Of a stretch of 64,000 bases of DNA, positions 1-9,063 are shown one piece after another. Each line of letters starts with the position of its first letter. Within the stretch, counting starts at the first letter, position 1. Under the pieces are notes generated by a model, which saw only the letters and a program-made list of their open reading frames with translations, was not told the DNA's origin and did not search any database. Source of the stretch: CAZKWG01 sp964615375 (lineage in GTDB: Bacteria > Myxococcota_A > UBA796 > CAZKWG01). The stretch is taken from contig CAZTOW010000003.1 in NCBI GenBank assembly GCA_964615375.1, positions 276,661-340,660 of the forward strand, given 5' to 3'. The position numbers were made by a program, and so were the translations under genes.

Positions 1-1285
1 TGGTGAGCCAGGTCTCGGTCAGCTTCTCGGCGTCGCCGAAGAAGGGGTTGAAGAGGTTGTCGGGGTCGGACCAGGTCCAGACCAGCTCCAGGGTGCCGGC
101 CTCCTCGTCGTAGGCGTACTCAGACACGCGGCTCTCCTCGGGCTCGCGGTGGTCGCCGTTGTCGAAGACCATGAAGCCGCCGTCCCACATGTGCGACATG
201 TGGGCGTGCGACCACATGTCCTCGGGGTTCGCCGTCATGACGTCGGCGTGGTCGCCCCCGATCTGCGTGAGGATGTCGCCCGTCTGACGGTCGATGATCA
301 TGAGGGCGTCGAGGTTGCGGTTCATCACGGCGTAGCGGTCGTTGTCCGCGTCGTACATCAGCGAGTTGGCGTGGCTGAAGTCCAGCGCGCCGGTGTCGAA
401 GACCTCCAGGTAGAAGTGGGGGCAGTGGGCGTAGGCCTCCTCCCGGTTCAGCAGGGCGAAGCGGTTGTCGGGCATGTCCGACTCGGTGCCGCCCTCGGCG
501 AGCTCCAGGATGTCGTCGCTGGCGACGCGCACCCGCTCCCCGTCCATGTCCACCTCGCGGAACTCGTAGGAGAGCCAGGCGACGGTGTCGTCGGGGAGCC
601 GGACGGCGTCGTGGTGCCCCAGCACGGTGCGGGTGAAGGTCTGGCTGCTGCCGTCCAGGGCCACGTTCATCACGCCCGCCACGTCCGACTGCCCGAGATC
701 GTCCACCTGAAGCCAGTAGACGCTGCGCGCCTCGAGGTCCAGGCGCCCGCCGTAGGCCGCGACCCCCTGGTCCACCGGCCAGGTCCAGACGTAGTCGCCG
801 TCGCGATCGATGAAGGTGACCCAGGTGCCCGAGGTGCTGATGACCGTGGTGAGCACCAGCCCGCCCGGCTCGACGCGGTCCGGGTCGTAGTCCGAGATGG
901 TCAGCGTGGGCAGGCCCTCGGGCGGCGGCTCCACGGCCACGGTGACCGGCGCGCTCTCGCTCAGGGCGCCCTGCTCGTCCACGTTGACGGCGCGAAGATC
1001 GTAGGTCTGCCCGGCCTTCAGGCCGAAGACCGTCACGCTGTGCTCGGTCGTGGGGCCCGCCTCGGTGGGCGTGCTCTGCTCCTCGCCGCCCTCCAGGCCG
1101 TAGACCACGTAGCCGACCGTGGGCGCCTCGGTGGTCCAGCTGAGCGTGAGCACCGTGGGGACCAGCTCATGGACCGTGACGTCGGGGGTGAGGGTGCCCG
1201 CGCCCTCGTCGTCCACCCGAACGGGCGAGCAGGCGATCGCGAGGAGGGGGATGGACAGCCAGAGGGGAGTTCGAAGGCTTCTCAT
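1..1285 (-). CDS. Arylsulfotransferase-like lipoprotein (3' end outside window)
   Basis: About 428 residues are visible and the reading frame is still open at the window edge. The N-terminus is a lipoprotein signal with Cys19 in LLAIACS. Residues about 35-115 look like a fibronectin type III domain. The rest resembles the arylsulfotransferase (ASST) beta-propeller superfamily, with His-containing strands GHHDAVRLPDD, FSHANSL and SHAHMSHMWDGG. Known ASST enzymes move sulfate between phenols through a catalytic His; whether this protein is catalytic is not shown. A paralogue of the same build lies at 27740-29122. It is probably anchored on the periplasmic side of a membrane. The start is the ATG at 1285, preceded by a purine-rich AGAGAAA. 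Confidence 0.72.
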   Translation of the reverse strand, partial: MRSLRTPLWLSIPLLAIACSPVRVDDEGAGTLTPDVTVHELVPTVLTLSWTTEAPTVGYVVYGLEGGEEQSTPTEAGPTTEHSVTVFGLKAGQTYDLRAVNVDEQGALSESAPVTVAVEPPPEGLPTLTISDYDPDRVEPGGLVLTTVISTSGTWVTFIDRDGDYVWTWPVDQGVAAYGGRLDLEARSVYWLQVDDLGQSDVAGVMNVALDGSSQTFTRTVLGHHDAVRLPDDTVAWLSYEFREVDMDGERVRVASDDILELAEGGTESDMPDNRFALLNREEAYAHCPHFYLEVFDTGALDFSHANSLMYDADNDRYAVMNRNLDALMIIDRQTGDILTQIGGDHADVMTANPEDMWSHAHMSHMWDGGFMVFDNGDHREPEESRVSEYAYDEEAGTLELVWTWSDPDNLFNPFFGDAEKLTETWLT

Positions 1286-1358
1286 GGGTGTTTTCTCTGG
1301 CCGTGGGGGGTGGGCTTGCTCGAAGGGGTGAAGGGCGTCGCCCCCAGCATAGAGGCAG

Positions 1359-1376
1359 CCGCGCGGACCCGCGCGG
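1359..1376. other. Short GC hairpin between two genes
   Basis: A 7-bp perfect GC stem with a 4-base loop lies between the thermonuclease-like stop and the lipoprotein start. There is no T-run on either side, so it is a weak terminator candidate at best. It may also be chance in DNA of this composition. Confidence 0.2.
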
Positions 1377-1401
1377 TCGAAGCTTCCACCAGACCGTGCC
1401 G

Positions 1402-2421
1402 TCACTCCAGGAAGACGATCTCGTGCGGCTTGACCAGCAGGGTGAGGGTGTCGCCCTCCACGCGAACGACCTCGTCCAGGCGCAGGAAGTCGCGGGTGCT
1501 GGACACGTAGACGTAGGGGTCGCCGCTCACGAACAGGTCCGTGACCGCGAGGGCCTCCAGCGCGGAGCTGGAGACGTCACCGCCGCTCCAGTAGGTGGCC
1601 AGCGCGCGAAGCCGCCAGGAGCGCAGCAGCTTGCGGAAGAGGTAGGGCATGAGGACCGCCTGATCGTTCAGCTCGGTCACGGTGCGCAGCGTGAGCCCGG
1701 AGCGGCTGGCGTCCTCCGCCCACACCCCGCGACGGTAACGCTGCGCGGTGCTGGTGCAGGTGTTGAGCTTCGCGCGCAGCGCGCTCGACAGCGTCATGAA
1801 GTAGTAGGGGTAGGCGTGGCCGAGCGCGAGCATGCGGCCGTTCAGCGAGCCCTTGACCTGCGCGACCAGCGTGGCCGGGTCGACCACCTCGCCGTCGGCG
1901 AAGGGGGCGCTGGCGGGGAACACCCAGCCCAGCACGCGGCCGTTCAGGTCCACGCTGTCCGAGACCACGACCGCCTCCACGCCCTCCTGGAACTTGTCGG
2001 CGACGACGCGCCCCGCCACGGTGACGCGGCGCAGGTGGCCCCAGCTGTGCCAGTCGTCGCTGGTCACCTCGATGCCCAGCATCCCCAGCAGGCTCTCCGC
2101 CGCCAGCCGGCTGAGCGCGAGGCGCTGGTGGTGGTTGCCCGCGCTCGGCTTCGTGACGCCGGCCGGCGCGACGGCGCCCGCGGGCTTGTTGTCGCCGACC
2201 TGGGGCTGGTAGTGGGTCTCCAGCGCGTCGATGCCCTGAAGGCGAACGCTGGCGGCGCCGTTCCGGTCCGCGTCGAGCTCGACCGCCCCGGTCTTGCCGC
2301 TGGGGTCCGGCAGGAGGGCGAGCGCGGCGGGATCATGAGGGCGGAAGCTGATCGTGTCGCCGTCGGGCTTGAGGCCGACGGCGTAGACGGCGCCACGAAA
2401 CGCGCGGAAGGGCTGGGCCAT
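1402..2421 (-). CDS. Staphylococcal nuclease-like (thermonuclease family) protein
   Basis: 339 residues. The segment VRLQGIDALETH (about residues 59-70) matches the SNase core, where Arg and Glu are catalytic in the classical enzyme (here Arg60 and Glu68). Later NGRVLGWVF, LNGRMLALGHAYPYY and RRGVWAED fit the remaining OB-fold strands and helices. The protein is far longer than a bare SNase domain of about 120 residues, with an insert after the catalytic loop and a C-terminal extension of unknown role. No signal peptide is visible, so it may act in the cytoplasm. The ATG at 2421 has GGAG upstream; longer in-frame extension upstream is not supported by any similar signal. Nuclease activity is inferred from the family. 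Confidence 0.65.
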   Translation of the reverse strand: MAQPFRAFRGAVYAVGLKPDGDTISFRPHDPAALALLPDPSGKTGAVELDADRNGAASVRLQGIDALETHYQPQVGDNKPAGAVAPAGVTKPSAGNHHQRLALSRLAAESLLGMLGIEVTSDDWHSWGHLRRVTVAGRVVADKFQEGVEAVVVSDSVDLNGRVLGWVFPASAPFADGEVVDPATLVAQVKGSLNGRMLALGHAYPYYFMTLSSALRAKLNTCTSTAQRYRRGVWAEDASRSGLTLRTVTELNDQAVLMPYLFRKLLRSWRLRALATYWSGGDVSSSALEALAVTDLFVSGDPYVYVSSTRDFLRLDEVVRVEGDTLTLLVKPHEIVFLE

Positions 2422-2825
2422 GAGGGAGCTCCGGGGTGATGGGACCTGAAGGTCTTCACCTGTCTCCGGGTGCGCTTCCACCCTGAAGCGCGCGGCGGGG
2501 GCTCCGAAGATATCTGAACATTTGTTTGGTGTTGATTTGCGCGATCGTACAGAAGGGATCAGGGTGGAGATGCATCTGTTGTGTCGAGCGGGTCGGGGTG
2601 GCCCGGATCCAGCCTCCGACGCCCGGGATCGCGCGGCGCGCCACTCGACGGCTTCGGGCGGAAGGGGCGCTCCCGCGCGACGATCGCGATCACGTCGACA
2701 TCGTAGAGGGCCCCTGATCTTTTTTCTGGATCCAGTGCGGGCGGCTGTTCTAACGAGATCATGGGAACTCTCTGCTCGTTCCTCTCGAAGCCCGCATCCT
2801 CCGCCGATCAGCCCCGGAAACCACC
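2422..2825. promoter_or_regulatory. Divergent intergenic region, about 400 bp, no gene seen
   Basis: This gap separates the minus-strand thermonuclease-like gene from the plus-strand lipase-like gene, so both promoters should lie here. The only clearly AT-richer patch is at about 2507-2539. I could not fix convincing -35/-10 pairs. Open frames crossing the gap are short or out-of-frame and show no protein-like features. Confidence 0.4.
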
Positions 2826-4631
2826 ATGGCCAGGACCCGAGCCCCCTCCCAGGAACTCCAGTCGGACCGTCTCCCCGTCGAGCAGGCTCCTGTCGGCCTC
2901 GCCGGGGTGGGCCAGCCCATGGCGGCCCAGGGCCAGCTCGGCAACGCGGCGGTCGCCGCACAGACGGGCGTGAACGGTCCGCAGCGCCCAGGCGAGCGCA
3001 CCGACATCAGCCAGTACACGCCCGCCTACGTCGAGGCCCACCGGGACGAGCTCGGCATCCCCGCGGGCGCCCCCGTCGAGGACTTCTTCAACGAGTTCGT
3101 GGCGCACAAGCTGGCCTACCAGGACCTCTCGTCCTGGGCCTCGGTCAAGCCGGGCGATCCGCAGTACGCCTCGATCCAGGCCCAGAAGCAGATGCTGGAG
3201 AGCTGGGGCTACCGCTCGGACATCGGGGCCGACCAGGAGGTGCGCGACCCGAAGACCGGCCTCTACGCCGTCCGCCTGGACCCGAGCGAGCAGGGGCTCG
3301 CCCAGGGGCGGGGCTCGGTCGCGGCCTTCCGCGGCACCGAGCCGCTCACCCCCGGCCAGACCTCGCTGTCCAACCCCTGGGGCGCCTTCAACGACGTGCT
3401 GACCGACTTCAGCACCTCGGTGGGCGCGAACCAGTACAACGCCAACGCCGACCGGATCCGCGCGCTCATGGCGGGGGGCAAGGGCGATCTCACCACCACC
3501 GGCCACAGCCTCGGCGGCTACCTGGCGCAGAAGGCGGCCTCGGCGAACGCCGACCTGATGGGCAAGGGCGACGTCGTCACCTTCCAGTCCGGCGGGCTGA
3601 ACCGCGAGGACGCCTGGCGCTTCGAGGGGCAGAACCAGGACGGCCACATCGGGGTCCGCCACCACTACACGGACATGGACGTGGTCCACCGGGCCGGCGA
3701 GAAGCGGCTCCCGGGCACCTTCTTCGAGCACCAGGCGGCGGGTCTGACCGAGGGTCACACCAAGTACATGATGTACAACGACCGGGACGTCACCACGCTC
3801 AGCGAGGCCACGGGCGGCAAGCGCGTCGTGCAGTCCGACCGCGACTCGGTCTCCAACTGGAGCCGCCACTACTGGGAGGGGGCCCGCACCGGCGCGGGCG
3901 GCTTCGTGCGCCTGGGCATGGCGCCGAACAACGCGGCCTGGCAGCTCGGCACGGGGCTGGGGCGCGCGGGCGGCAACGCCGCCTGGGGGCTGGGGAACAG
4001 CGCGTACCAGGCCTATGACGGCGTGAGCGGCGGGCTGGGGACCGCGCTCGGCGGGACCGCCAATGGCCTCGGCCAGATGATGCACGGGGATCTGCTGGGC
4101 GGCATGGGCACCATGGGCGGCGGGATGCTCTCGGGCACCGGGCAGGCCCTCAACGGGGGCGGGCGGGCGCTGTGGGGCCTGGGCGGGACCGGGGTCGGCG
4201 CCGCGCGCGACACGGCGGGCGCGCTCTGGGACGGGGCGAGCACGCTGGTCGGCGACACCGCGCAGGGCCTCTACCAGATGGGCCGCGGCGGCGTGAACCT
4301 CGTGGAGGGCGAGGTGGGCCGGCAGGTGGCGAAGGCCAAGGAGCTGGGCACGGCCGCCTGGGAGGGCACGAAGTGGGCCGGCAACAAGGCGGCGCAGGCG
4401 GGCGAGGCCGCCTGGGAGGGCACGAAGTGGGCGGGCGGCAAGGCCGTGGACGCCGGGAAGTGGGCGGGCGGCAAGGCGCTGGAGGCGGGCGAGGCCGCCT
4501 GGGAGGGCACGAAGTGGGCCGGCAACAAGGTCGCCGACGCCGGATCCGCCGCCTGGGAGGGCACGAAGTGGGCGGGCGGCAAAGCGGCGGATGCGGGCAA
4601 GGCCGCCTGGGACTTCGCCACGAGCTGGTGA
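2826..4631 (+). CDS. Lipase-like alpha/beta hydrolase with C-terminal Trp repeat tail
   Basis: 601 residues with no signal peptide. Residues 1-60 are a polar leader containing LGNAAV. The middle holds a class 3 lipase-like core with the nucleophile elbow GHSLGG (Ser228), followed by possible Asp and His partners around residues 280-290 (HHYTDMDVVH). Residues about 390-500 are Gly-rich with alternating small and hydrophobic residues. Residues 510-600 consist of 18-residue units of the type AAWEGTKWAGGKAADAG, a likely amphipathic helix. The build is that of an exported or injected effector acting on membranes, but no secretion genes are nearby, so this is inference. The ATG at 2826 follows a weak ribosome site. 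Confidence 0.6.
   Translation: MARTRAPSQELQSDRLPVEQAPVGLAGVGQPMAAQGQLGNAAVAAQTGVNGPQRPGERTDISQYTPAYVEAHRDELGIPAGAPVEDFFNEFVAHKLAYQDLSSWASVKPGDPQYASIQAQKQMLESWGYRSDIGADQEVRDPKTGLYAVRLDPSEQGLAQGRGSVAAFRGTEPLTPGQTSLSNPWGAFNDVLTDFSTSVGANQYNANADRIRALMAGGKGDLTTTGHSLGGYLAQKAASANADLMGKGDVVTFQSGGLNREDAWRFEGQNQDGHIGVRHHYTDMDVVHRAGEKRLPGTFFEHQAAGLTEGHTKYMMYNDRDVTTLSEATGGKRVVQSDRDSVSNWSRHYWEGARTGAGGFVRLGMAPNNAAWQLGTGLGRAGGNAAWGLGNSAYQAYDGVSGGLGTALGGTANGLGQMMHGDLLGGMGTMGGGMLSGTGQALNGGGRALWGLGGTGVGAARDTAGALWDGASTLVGDTAQGLYQMGRGGVNLVEGEVGRQVAKAKELGTAAWEGTKWAGNKAAQAGEAAWEGTKWAGGKAVDAGKWAGGKALEAGEAAWEGTKWAGNKVADAGSAAWEGTKWAGGKAADAGKAAWDFATSW
4353..4601 (+). repeat. In-frame 54-bp tandem repeats in the lipase-like gene
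   Basis: Four 54-bp units start at 4353, 4407, 4494 and 4548. A shorter 33-bp unit sits at 4461-4493. Each full unit encodes 18 residues beginning AAWEGTKWAG. The period is exact, with synonymous and conservative differences between units. Confidence 0.85.
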
Positions 4632-4673
4632 GCTCGGCGTGCGGGCCCTCGCCGGCTGGTCTATGATCCGGAG

Positions 4674-5207
4674 ATGATGACCCGCCGCGCCTTCTCGCTC
4701 TCCGCCCTCGCCCTCGCCGCCTTCGGCCTGCCCGCCTGCGGGGCCTCGGGGGCCGCCACCGACGAGCGCCTGGAGCCGGGCCTCCAGGGCCTGCCCATCG
4801 ATCCCGAGAAGATCGAGCCCGTCACGAAGACGCCCGAGGAGTGGAGGGCGCTCCTGCCGTCGGACGCCTACCGCGTGCTGCGCGAAGAGGGCACGGAGAT
4901 GGCGTTCACCGGGCGTTACTGGGACGAGCACCGCGAGGGTGTCTTCCTCTGCTCGGGCTGCGGGCTCGCCCTCTTCAGCTCGGCGGACAAGTTCGACTCG
5001 GGCACCGGCTGGCCCAGCTACACCCGCCCCATCAAGCCGGACCGGATCAAGGAGAACCGCGACGACTCGCACGGCATGGTGCGCACCGAGGTCGAGTGCG
5101 CCCGCTGCGGCGGCCACCAGGGCCACGTCTTCGAGGACGGCCCGAAGCCCACCGGGCTCCGCTACTGCATCAACTCCGTCTCGCTGGTCTTCCGCCCGAA
5201 GGTCTGA
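4674..5207 (+). CDS. msrB: Peptide-methionine (R)-S-oxide reductase, lipoprotein form
   Basis: 177 residues. MsrB reduces the R form of oxidised methionine in proteins, here probably in the envelope. The N-terminus has RR and a lipobox ending at Cys22 (GLPAC), which suggests Tat- or Sec-exported lipoprotein. The MsrB domain spans about residues 45-177 and shows the zinc cysteines CSGCG and CARCGGHQGHVF, the GTGWPSY motif, and the catalytic Cys in RYCINS. Length fits the family once the leader is removed. It lies 42 bp after the lipase-like gene on the same strand and faces the next gene at only 6 bp. No MsrA partner is visible. Confidence 0.93.
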   Translation: MMTRRAFSLSALALAAFGLPACGASGAATDERLEPGLQGLPIDPEKIEPVTKTPEEWRALLPSDAYRVLREEGTEMAFTGRYWDEHREGVFLCSGCGLALFSSADKFDSGTGWPSYTRPIKPDRIKENRDDSHGMVRTEVECARCGGHQGHVFEDGPKPTGLRYCINSVSLVFRPKV

Positions 5208-5213
5208 GGAGCC

Positions 5214-6128
5214 CTAGGTCTCCTGCCAGAGCGTGAACGAGCCGGTGAACCACACGTAGGTCCAGAAGGGGACGAAGTAGAGCGTGCCCTCGACCTCGGC
5301 GCTGAGCGCCCCGGGGCTCGCGCAGGTGGGGCTGGTCCAGGTCCCCTCCCAGGTCCCGGCGTCGTCGCCCTCCCAGTCCGCCTCCCCCCAGGCCTCCGCG
5401 CCGCCGTCGTGGTCCGCCAGGAGCAGGGTGACGATGAAGCACTCCCCCATGGCGTCCTCGCAGCAGGCGCTCTCCATGAAGGCCTCCGCGCTCCAGGTCC
5501 CGTCGTAGTCGACCGTGGTCCACAGCGCGCCCGTGCAGGTCACGTCGAAGGCGTAGCCCATGGTGCCGCCGGAGAACTGGAGCGTGTAGCTGCCCTCCCA
5601 GTTCGCCTCCCAGAGGGGATCGGGATCGGCGACACCGTCGCAATTTGTGTCAACGCCGTCGCAACGTTCCTCCGCCTCGGGGGAGATCTCGGGGTCCGCG
5701 TCGTCGCAGTCGGCGGGCTCGGCCAGCCAGCCCTCCGGCGCCGCGCAGGCCGTCCGGGTGTAGGTCTCCCCGGCGTAGCCGTCCCCGTCCTGGTCCAGGT
5801 ACCAGAGGCTCCCGTCGGCCACCGCGCCGTCCTCGTCGTCCACCAGCCCGTCGCAGTCGTCGTCCAGCCCGTCGCAGCGCTCCTCCGCCTCGGGGTGGAC
5901 GCTCGGGTCCGCGTCGTCGCAGTCGCCCGCGCGCTCGACCTGGCCCGCGGGGGCCTCGCAGGCCCGCTGCTCGAGGTCGGCGTCCCCCCAGCCGTCCCCG
6001 TCGGCGTCGGCGTACCAGGGCAGCTCCGGGCAGGGGGTGTACTCCGCCGCGGTGTCGACGCTGGCGCTGTCCTTGTCGCTGGCAGGCGCCTGGCATGCCA
6101 GCAGGAGCCCGAAGAGCGCGGGCCTCAC
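5214..6128 (-). CDS. MopE-like metal-binding-motif lipoprotein
   Basis: 304 residues. A short lipoprotein leader ends at Cys12 (LLLAC). Residues about 35-160 hold repeated Asp-rich motifs of the kind DADGDGWGD, DCDDADPSVHPEAEERCDG and DDDCDG, the putative metal-binding motif found in MopE and many myxobacterial surface proteins. The C-terminal 140 residues are Trp- and Asp-rich, probably beta-structured, with no family I recognise. The GTG start at 6128 overlaps the TGA of the upstream FG-GAP gene as GTGA, which points to translational coupling. Confidence 0.75.
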   Translation of the reverse strand: MRPALFGLLLACQAPASDKDSASVDTAAEYTPCPELPWYADADGDGWGDADLEQRACEAPAGQVERAGDCDDADPSVHPEAEERCDGLDDDCDGLVDDEDGAVADGSLWYLDQDGDGYAGETYTRTACAAPEGWLAEPADCDDADPEISPEAEERCDGVDTNCDGVADPDPLWEANWEGSYTLQFSGGTMGYAFDVTCTGALWTTVDYDGTWSAEAFMESACCEDAMGECFIVTLLLADHDGGAEAWGEADWEGDDAGTWEGTWTSPTCASPGALSAEVEGTLYFVPFWTYVWFTGSFTLWQET

Positions 6129-8251
6129 ATCCCACCTCCCAGGAAGATCCAGGCTTCGTTCGCGTCGTAGGCGCCCACCAGGAGCTCGCCGAGCCCGTCC
6201 CCGTCCAGGTCGCCGGCCCCGGCCACGGCCCAGCCGATCCCGTCGCTGCCCGAGGGCGCGCGGATCCGAGCCCTCAGGTCCGTGTCGTCGTGCGCTCCCT
6301 CGGCGAGCGGGCCGCCGATCAGGAGCACCTGCCCGCGGTCGCCGTAGTAGTTGCTGTCCCCCACCGCCCGCTCCGGCCAGCCGTCGCCATCCAGGTCCCC
6401 CGCGCCCGCCGCGGCGGTGGGCCCCGAGGCCGCGGCCCAGCGGGCGTCGGCGTAATCCAGGTCCAAGGTGCCGGAGAGCGGGCCGCGCAGCTCGTAGGCG
6501 GTGCCCGAGCCCTCCCCGGCGATGATCAGATCGCCGAGCCCGTCGCCGTCCACGTCCCCCGGCGAGGCCAGCGCGCAGCCGATCTCGTCGCCGTAGGCGC
6601 CGCCCAGCGCCACGCCCAGGCTCAGGGTGGAGCTCAGCGCCGAGGTCCCGCTCGAGGTCCCCGAGAGCGCGTAGACCGCCCCGCCCTCGTCCTCCCCGTC
6701 GTCGATCCCGCTCGCCCCGAAGACCAGATCGGCCAGCCCGTCGCCGTCCCAGTCCCCCACGCCGGCCACGCCGCAGCCCACGCGCGCCTCCAGCTCGCCC
6801 GAGACGACGAGGTCGGCGTCCACGAGCGCCCCGGAGCTGTCCACCGGCCCGCGCAGCAGGAAGACCTGCCCCCCGTCGGACTCGGCCCCCGGCGAGCCGA
6901 TCAGCAGATCGTCGGTGCCGTCCCCGTCGGTGTCGCCAGCGGAGACCAGCGCGTCCGCGGTCTCGCTCCCCGCGCCCCCGAGCCAGCTCAGCGCCTCGTC
7001 CTGCAGGGAGCGCTCCCCGCTCGCCTCCCCGGGGGCGAGGAAGAGCTGGCCGGCGCGGGCCCCGAGGTCCCCGTCGTGCGCGCCCAGGGCGAGCTCCACC
7101 TCCCCGTCGCCGTCCACGTCGCCCACCCAGGCCGCCGAGCGCCCCGCCAGGACGCCGCGGGTGGAGGAGGCCCAGACGGTCTCGGCCGCGCTCGCCGCCA
7201 GGGTCCCCGCGCTCAGCGGGCCGTGCAGCACGTAGGCGGCCATCTCCAGGGGATCGCCGACGATCAGCTCGTCGTAGCCGTCCCCGTCCACGTCCGCCCC
7301 GCCCGCCACCGCGTGGCCCAGCCAGCCGCCGCTCTCGCCCGTGAGCGTGATGTCCGCGTCCGTCAGGCCCAGCTCGCCGCTGACCCCGCAGCCCGCCCCC
7401 GTCCCGTCGCAGTCCTGGTCCACGCCGTCGTCGCAGATCTCGGCCTGATCGGGGTTCGTCCCCGGGTCTGCGTCGTCGCAGTCGCCGCCCGCGTCCAGCC
7501 AGGCGTCGGGGGCCGCGCAGGCGGTGCGCGCGCCGCTGTCGCCGCCCCAGCCGTCCCCGTCGACGTCGGGGTAGAAGGTGGCGGCGTCCACGGCGTCGTC
7601 GTCCGCGTCCTCCCCGTCGCAGTCCGTGTCCAGGCCGTCGTCGCAGCGCTCCTCGGCCTCGGGGTGGACGCTCGCGTCGGCCTCGTCGCAGTCCCCGGTC
7701 TGGTCGGCCGCGCCCTCGGGGCCCTCGCAGGCCCGCAGCCCCTCCTCCTCCGCGCCCCAGCCGTCCCCGTCCGCGTCCGTGTACCAGGCAGGTACGCCGC
7801 CCGGGACGTAGACCGCGTCATCGCAATCTTCGGCGTTGTCCGTGTATCCATCTGGTACGTCGCAGGCCGTCACGCTCACCGCGGCGGCGCCCGCGCCGTC
7901 CCCGTCGGCGTCGGCGTACCACAGCCCCGCGTCCAGCACGTCGCTGTCCGCGTCGTCGATCCGCCCGTCGCAGTCCTCGTCGCCGCCTCCGCAGCGCTCG
8001 CCCGCGCCGGGGTGCACGCTCGCGTCGGCGTCGTCGCAGTCGGTGGCGTCGCGGACGAGGCCCTCGGAGGGCGCGCAGCTCAGCTCGGGGGAGGCCCGGT
8101 CGCCGTAGCCGTCGCCGTCCGCGTCCCGAAACCAGGTCTCCGCGCAGATCCCGCTGTCCTCGGTGAGCCGGACCTGCGTGTCCCGCTCACCCTTCTCCGA
8201 GCACGCCAGCGCCGCGATCAGCGCCGCCCAGCACGGACGGGTCGTGTCCAT
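6125..8251 (-). CDS. MopE/FG-GAP repeat lipoprotein
   Basis: 708 residues. Lipoprotein signal with Cys17 (IAALAC). Residues about 35-290 carry four or more MopE-like units (FRDADGDGYGD, DCDDADASVHPGAGERC and similar). Residues about 300-708 are FG-GAP repeats with the calcium loop pattern GDVDGDGxxEL, GAGDLDGDG and GDTDGDGTDDLLIG, which usually fold as an integrin-alpha-like beta-propeller. Likely a cell-surface calcium-stabilised protein; ligand unknown. It is the first gene of a coupled pair with 5214-6128. Confidence 0.8.
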   Translation of the reverse strand: MDTTRPCWAALIAALACSEKGERDTQVRLTEDSGICAETWFRDADGDGYGDRASPELSCAPSEGLVRDATDCDDADASVHPGAGERCGGGDEDCDGRIDDADSDVLDAGLWYADADGDGAGAAAVSVTACDVPDGYTDNAEDCDDAVYVPGGVPAWYTDADGDGWGAEEEGLRACEGPEGAADQTGDCDEADASVHPEAEERCDDGLDTDCDGEDADDDAVDAATFYPDVDGDGWGGDSGARTACAAPDAWLDAGGDCDDADPGTNPDQAEICDDGVDQDCDGTGAGCGVSGELGLTDADITLTGESGGWLGHAVAGGADVDGDGYDELIVGDPLEMAAYVLHGPLSAGTLAASAAETVWASSTRGVLAGRSAAWVGDVDGDGEVELALGAHDGDLGARAGQLFLAPGEASGERSLQDEALSWLGGAGSETADALVSAGDTDGDGTDDLLIGSPGAESDGGQVFLLRGPVDSSGALVDADLVVSGELEARVGCGVAGVGDWDGDGLADLVFGASGIDDGEDEGGAVYALSGTSSGTSALSSTLSLGVALGGAYGDEIGCALASPGDVDGDGLGDLIIAGEGSGTAYELRGPLSGTLDLDYADARWAAASGPTAAAGAGDLDGDGWPERAVGDSNYYGDRGQVLLIGGPLAEGAHDDTDLRARIRAPSGSDGIGWAVAGAGDLDGDGLGELLVGAYDANEAWIFLGGGM

Positions 8252-8297
8252 CCTGTGAGCATACGCGCGGCGCTGGGGTGTGCAAGCGGCGCGCGGC

Positions 8298-8906
8298 TCA
8301 GGCGTCGAGGCGGCCCGCCGCCAGCAGCTCAGCCAGGTCCGGTCGGGCCGATCGGGCCGCCGTGAGCGCGCGCTCGGCGGTGACCACCAGATCCTGCGCG
8401 CCCATGTTGCGGCCGAAGAGCAGCGCGCGCGGCGCCTCCTCCAGCAGGTAGGCCCAGGCGCCGGCCACCAGCGCGTGGCTGATGAGGAAGTGCCAGGTGC
8501 GCAGACAGCGGGGGAGGTCGCCGAGCTCGGTGGCGGCGAGGTTCAGGGCCCGGGTGAAGGCGTGGTCCATGGCCTCGATGTCGCCCAGGTTCCCCAGGAT
8601 GTTCCCGTAGGAGTAGTAGTACTCGAACAGGTCCTGGGGCTCGAACTGGGTGATCAGCGCGCGCATCACCGGCTCCTCCATCCGGGCCCGCGCCTCGGCG
8701 TAGCGGCCCAGGTCCATCAGCACCCAGGCCCGGCGCATGTGGGCCACGCCCAGGAAGTGCCCGGTGGCGATCCGGTTCTCCTCGGGCCGGTGCGCGGGCT
8801 CCAGGAGCGCGTCCCAGGCGGTGAGCGCGTCCTCGTAGCGCCCGAGCCGGGCGAGCCCGGCGGCGCGGTTGAACTGGGCGATGAGATCCGGCGAGATGTT
8901 CGGCAT
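8298..8906 (-). CDS. Tetratricopeptide-repeat-like protein
   Basis: 202 residues, all helical by appearance. Paired helices such as FNRAAGLARLGRYEDALTAW and AWVLMDLGRYAEARARM fit the TPR pattern (small-residue and Gly/Tyr positions). No signal peptide, so a cytoplasmic scaffold or partner protein is likely. The ATG at 8906 has GGAG nine bases upstream; longer in-frame starts reach into the methyltransferase gene and were rejected. It lies 46 bp upstream of the FG-GAP lipoprotein gene on the same strand. Confidence 0.6.
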   Translation of the reverse strand: MPNISPDLIAQFNRAAGLARLGRYEDALTAWDALLEPAHRPEENRIATGHFLGVAHMRRAWVLMDLGRYAEARARMEEPVMRALITQFEPQDLFEYYYSYGNILGNLGDIEAMDHAFTRALNLAATELGDLPRCLRTWHFLISHALVAGAWAYLLEEAPRALLFGRNMGAQDLVVTAERALTAARSARPDLAELLAAGRLDA

Positions 8907-9063
8907 GGCTTGCTCCGTGGCGGGTTGCACGGAGGGGGATTGCAGGAACCGGGCCAGGGTCGGGATCCGCTTCCAACGCGGGGACTGGCCGGGCGCTCTG
9001 CGCTGCGCCACGATGTGGCAGAGCGCCTGCTCCAGATTGGATCGGTGGGTGTTCGGTCCTCGA

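Noticed and set aside
2808..5126. Long minus-strand frame opposite the lipase and msrB genes
   Set aside because: No recognisable domain; Ala/Arg/Val-rich composition; both plus-strand genes have solid motifs.
5645..8365. Very long plus-strand open frame opposite the FG-GAP lipoproteins
   Set aside because: Its translation is Arg/Pro/Gly/Val-rich with no motifs, and it mirrors a clear lipoprotein on the other strand. High G+C DNA produces such shadow frames.
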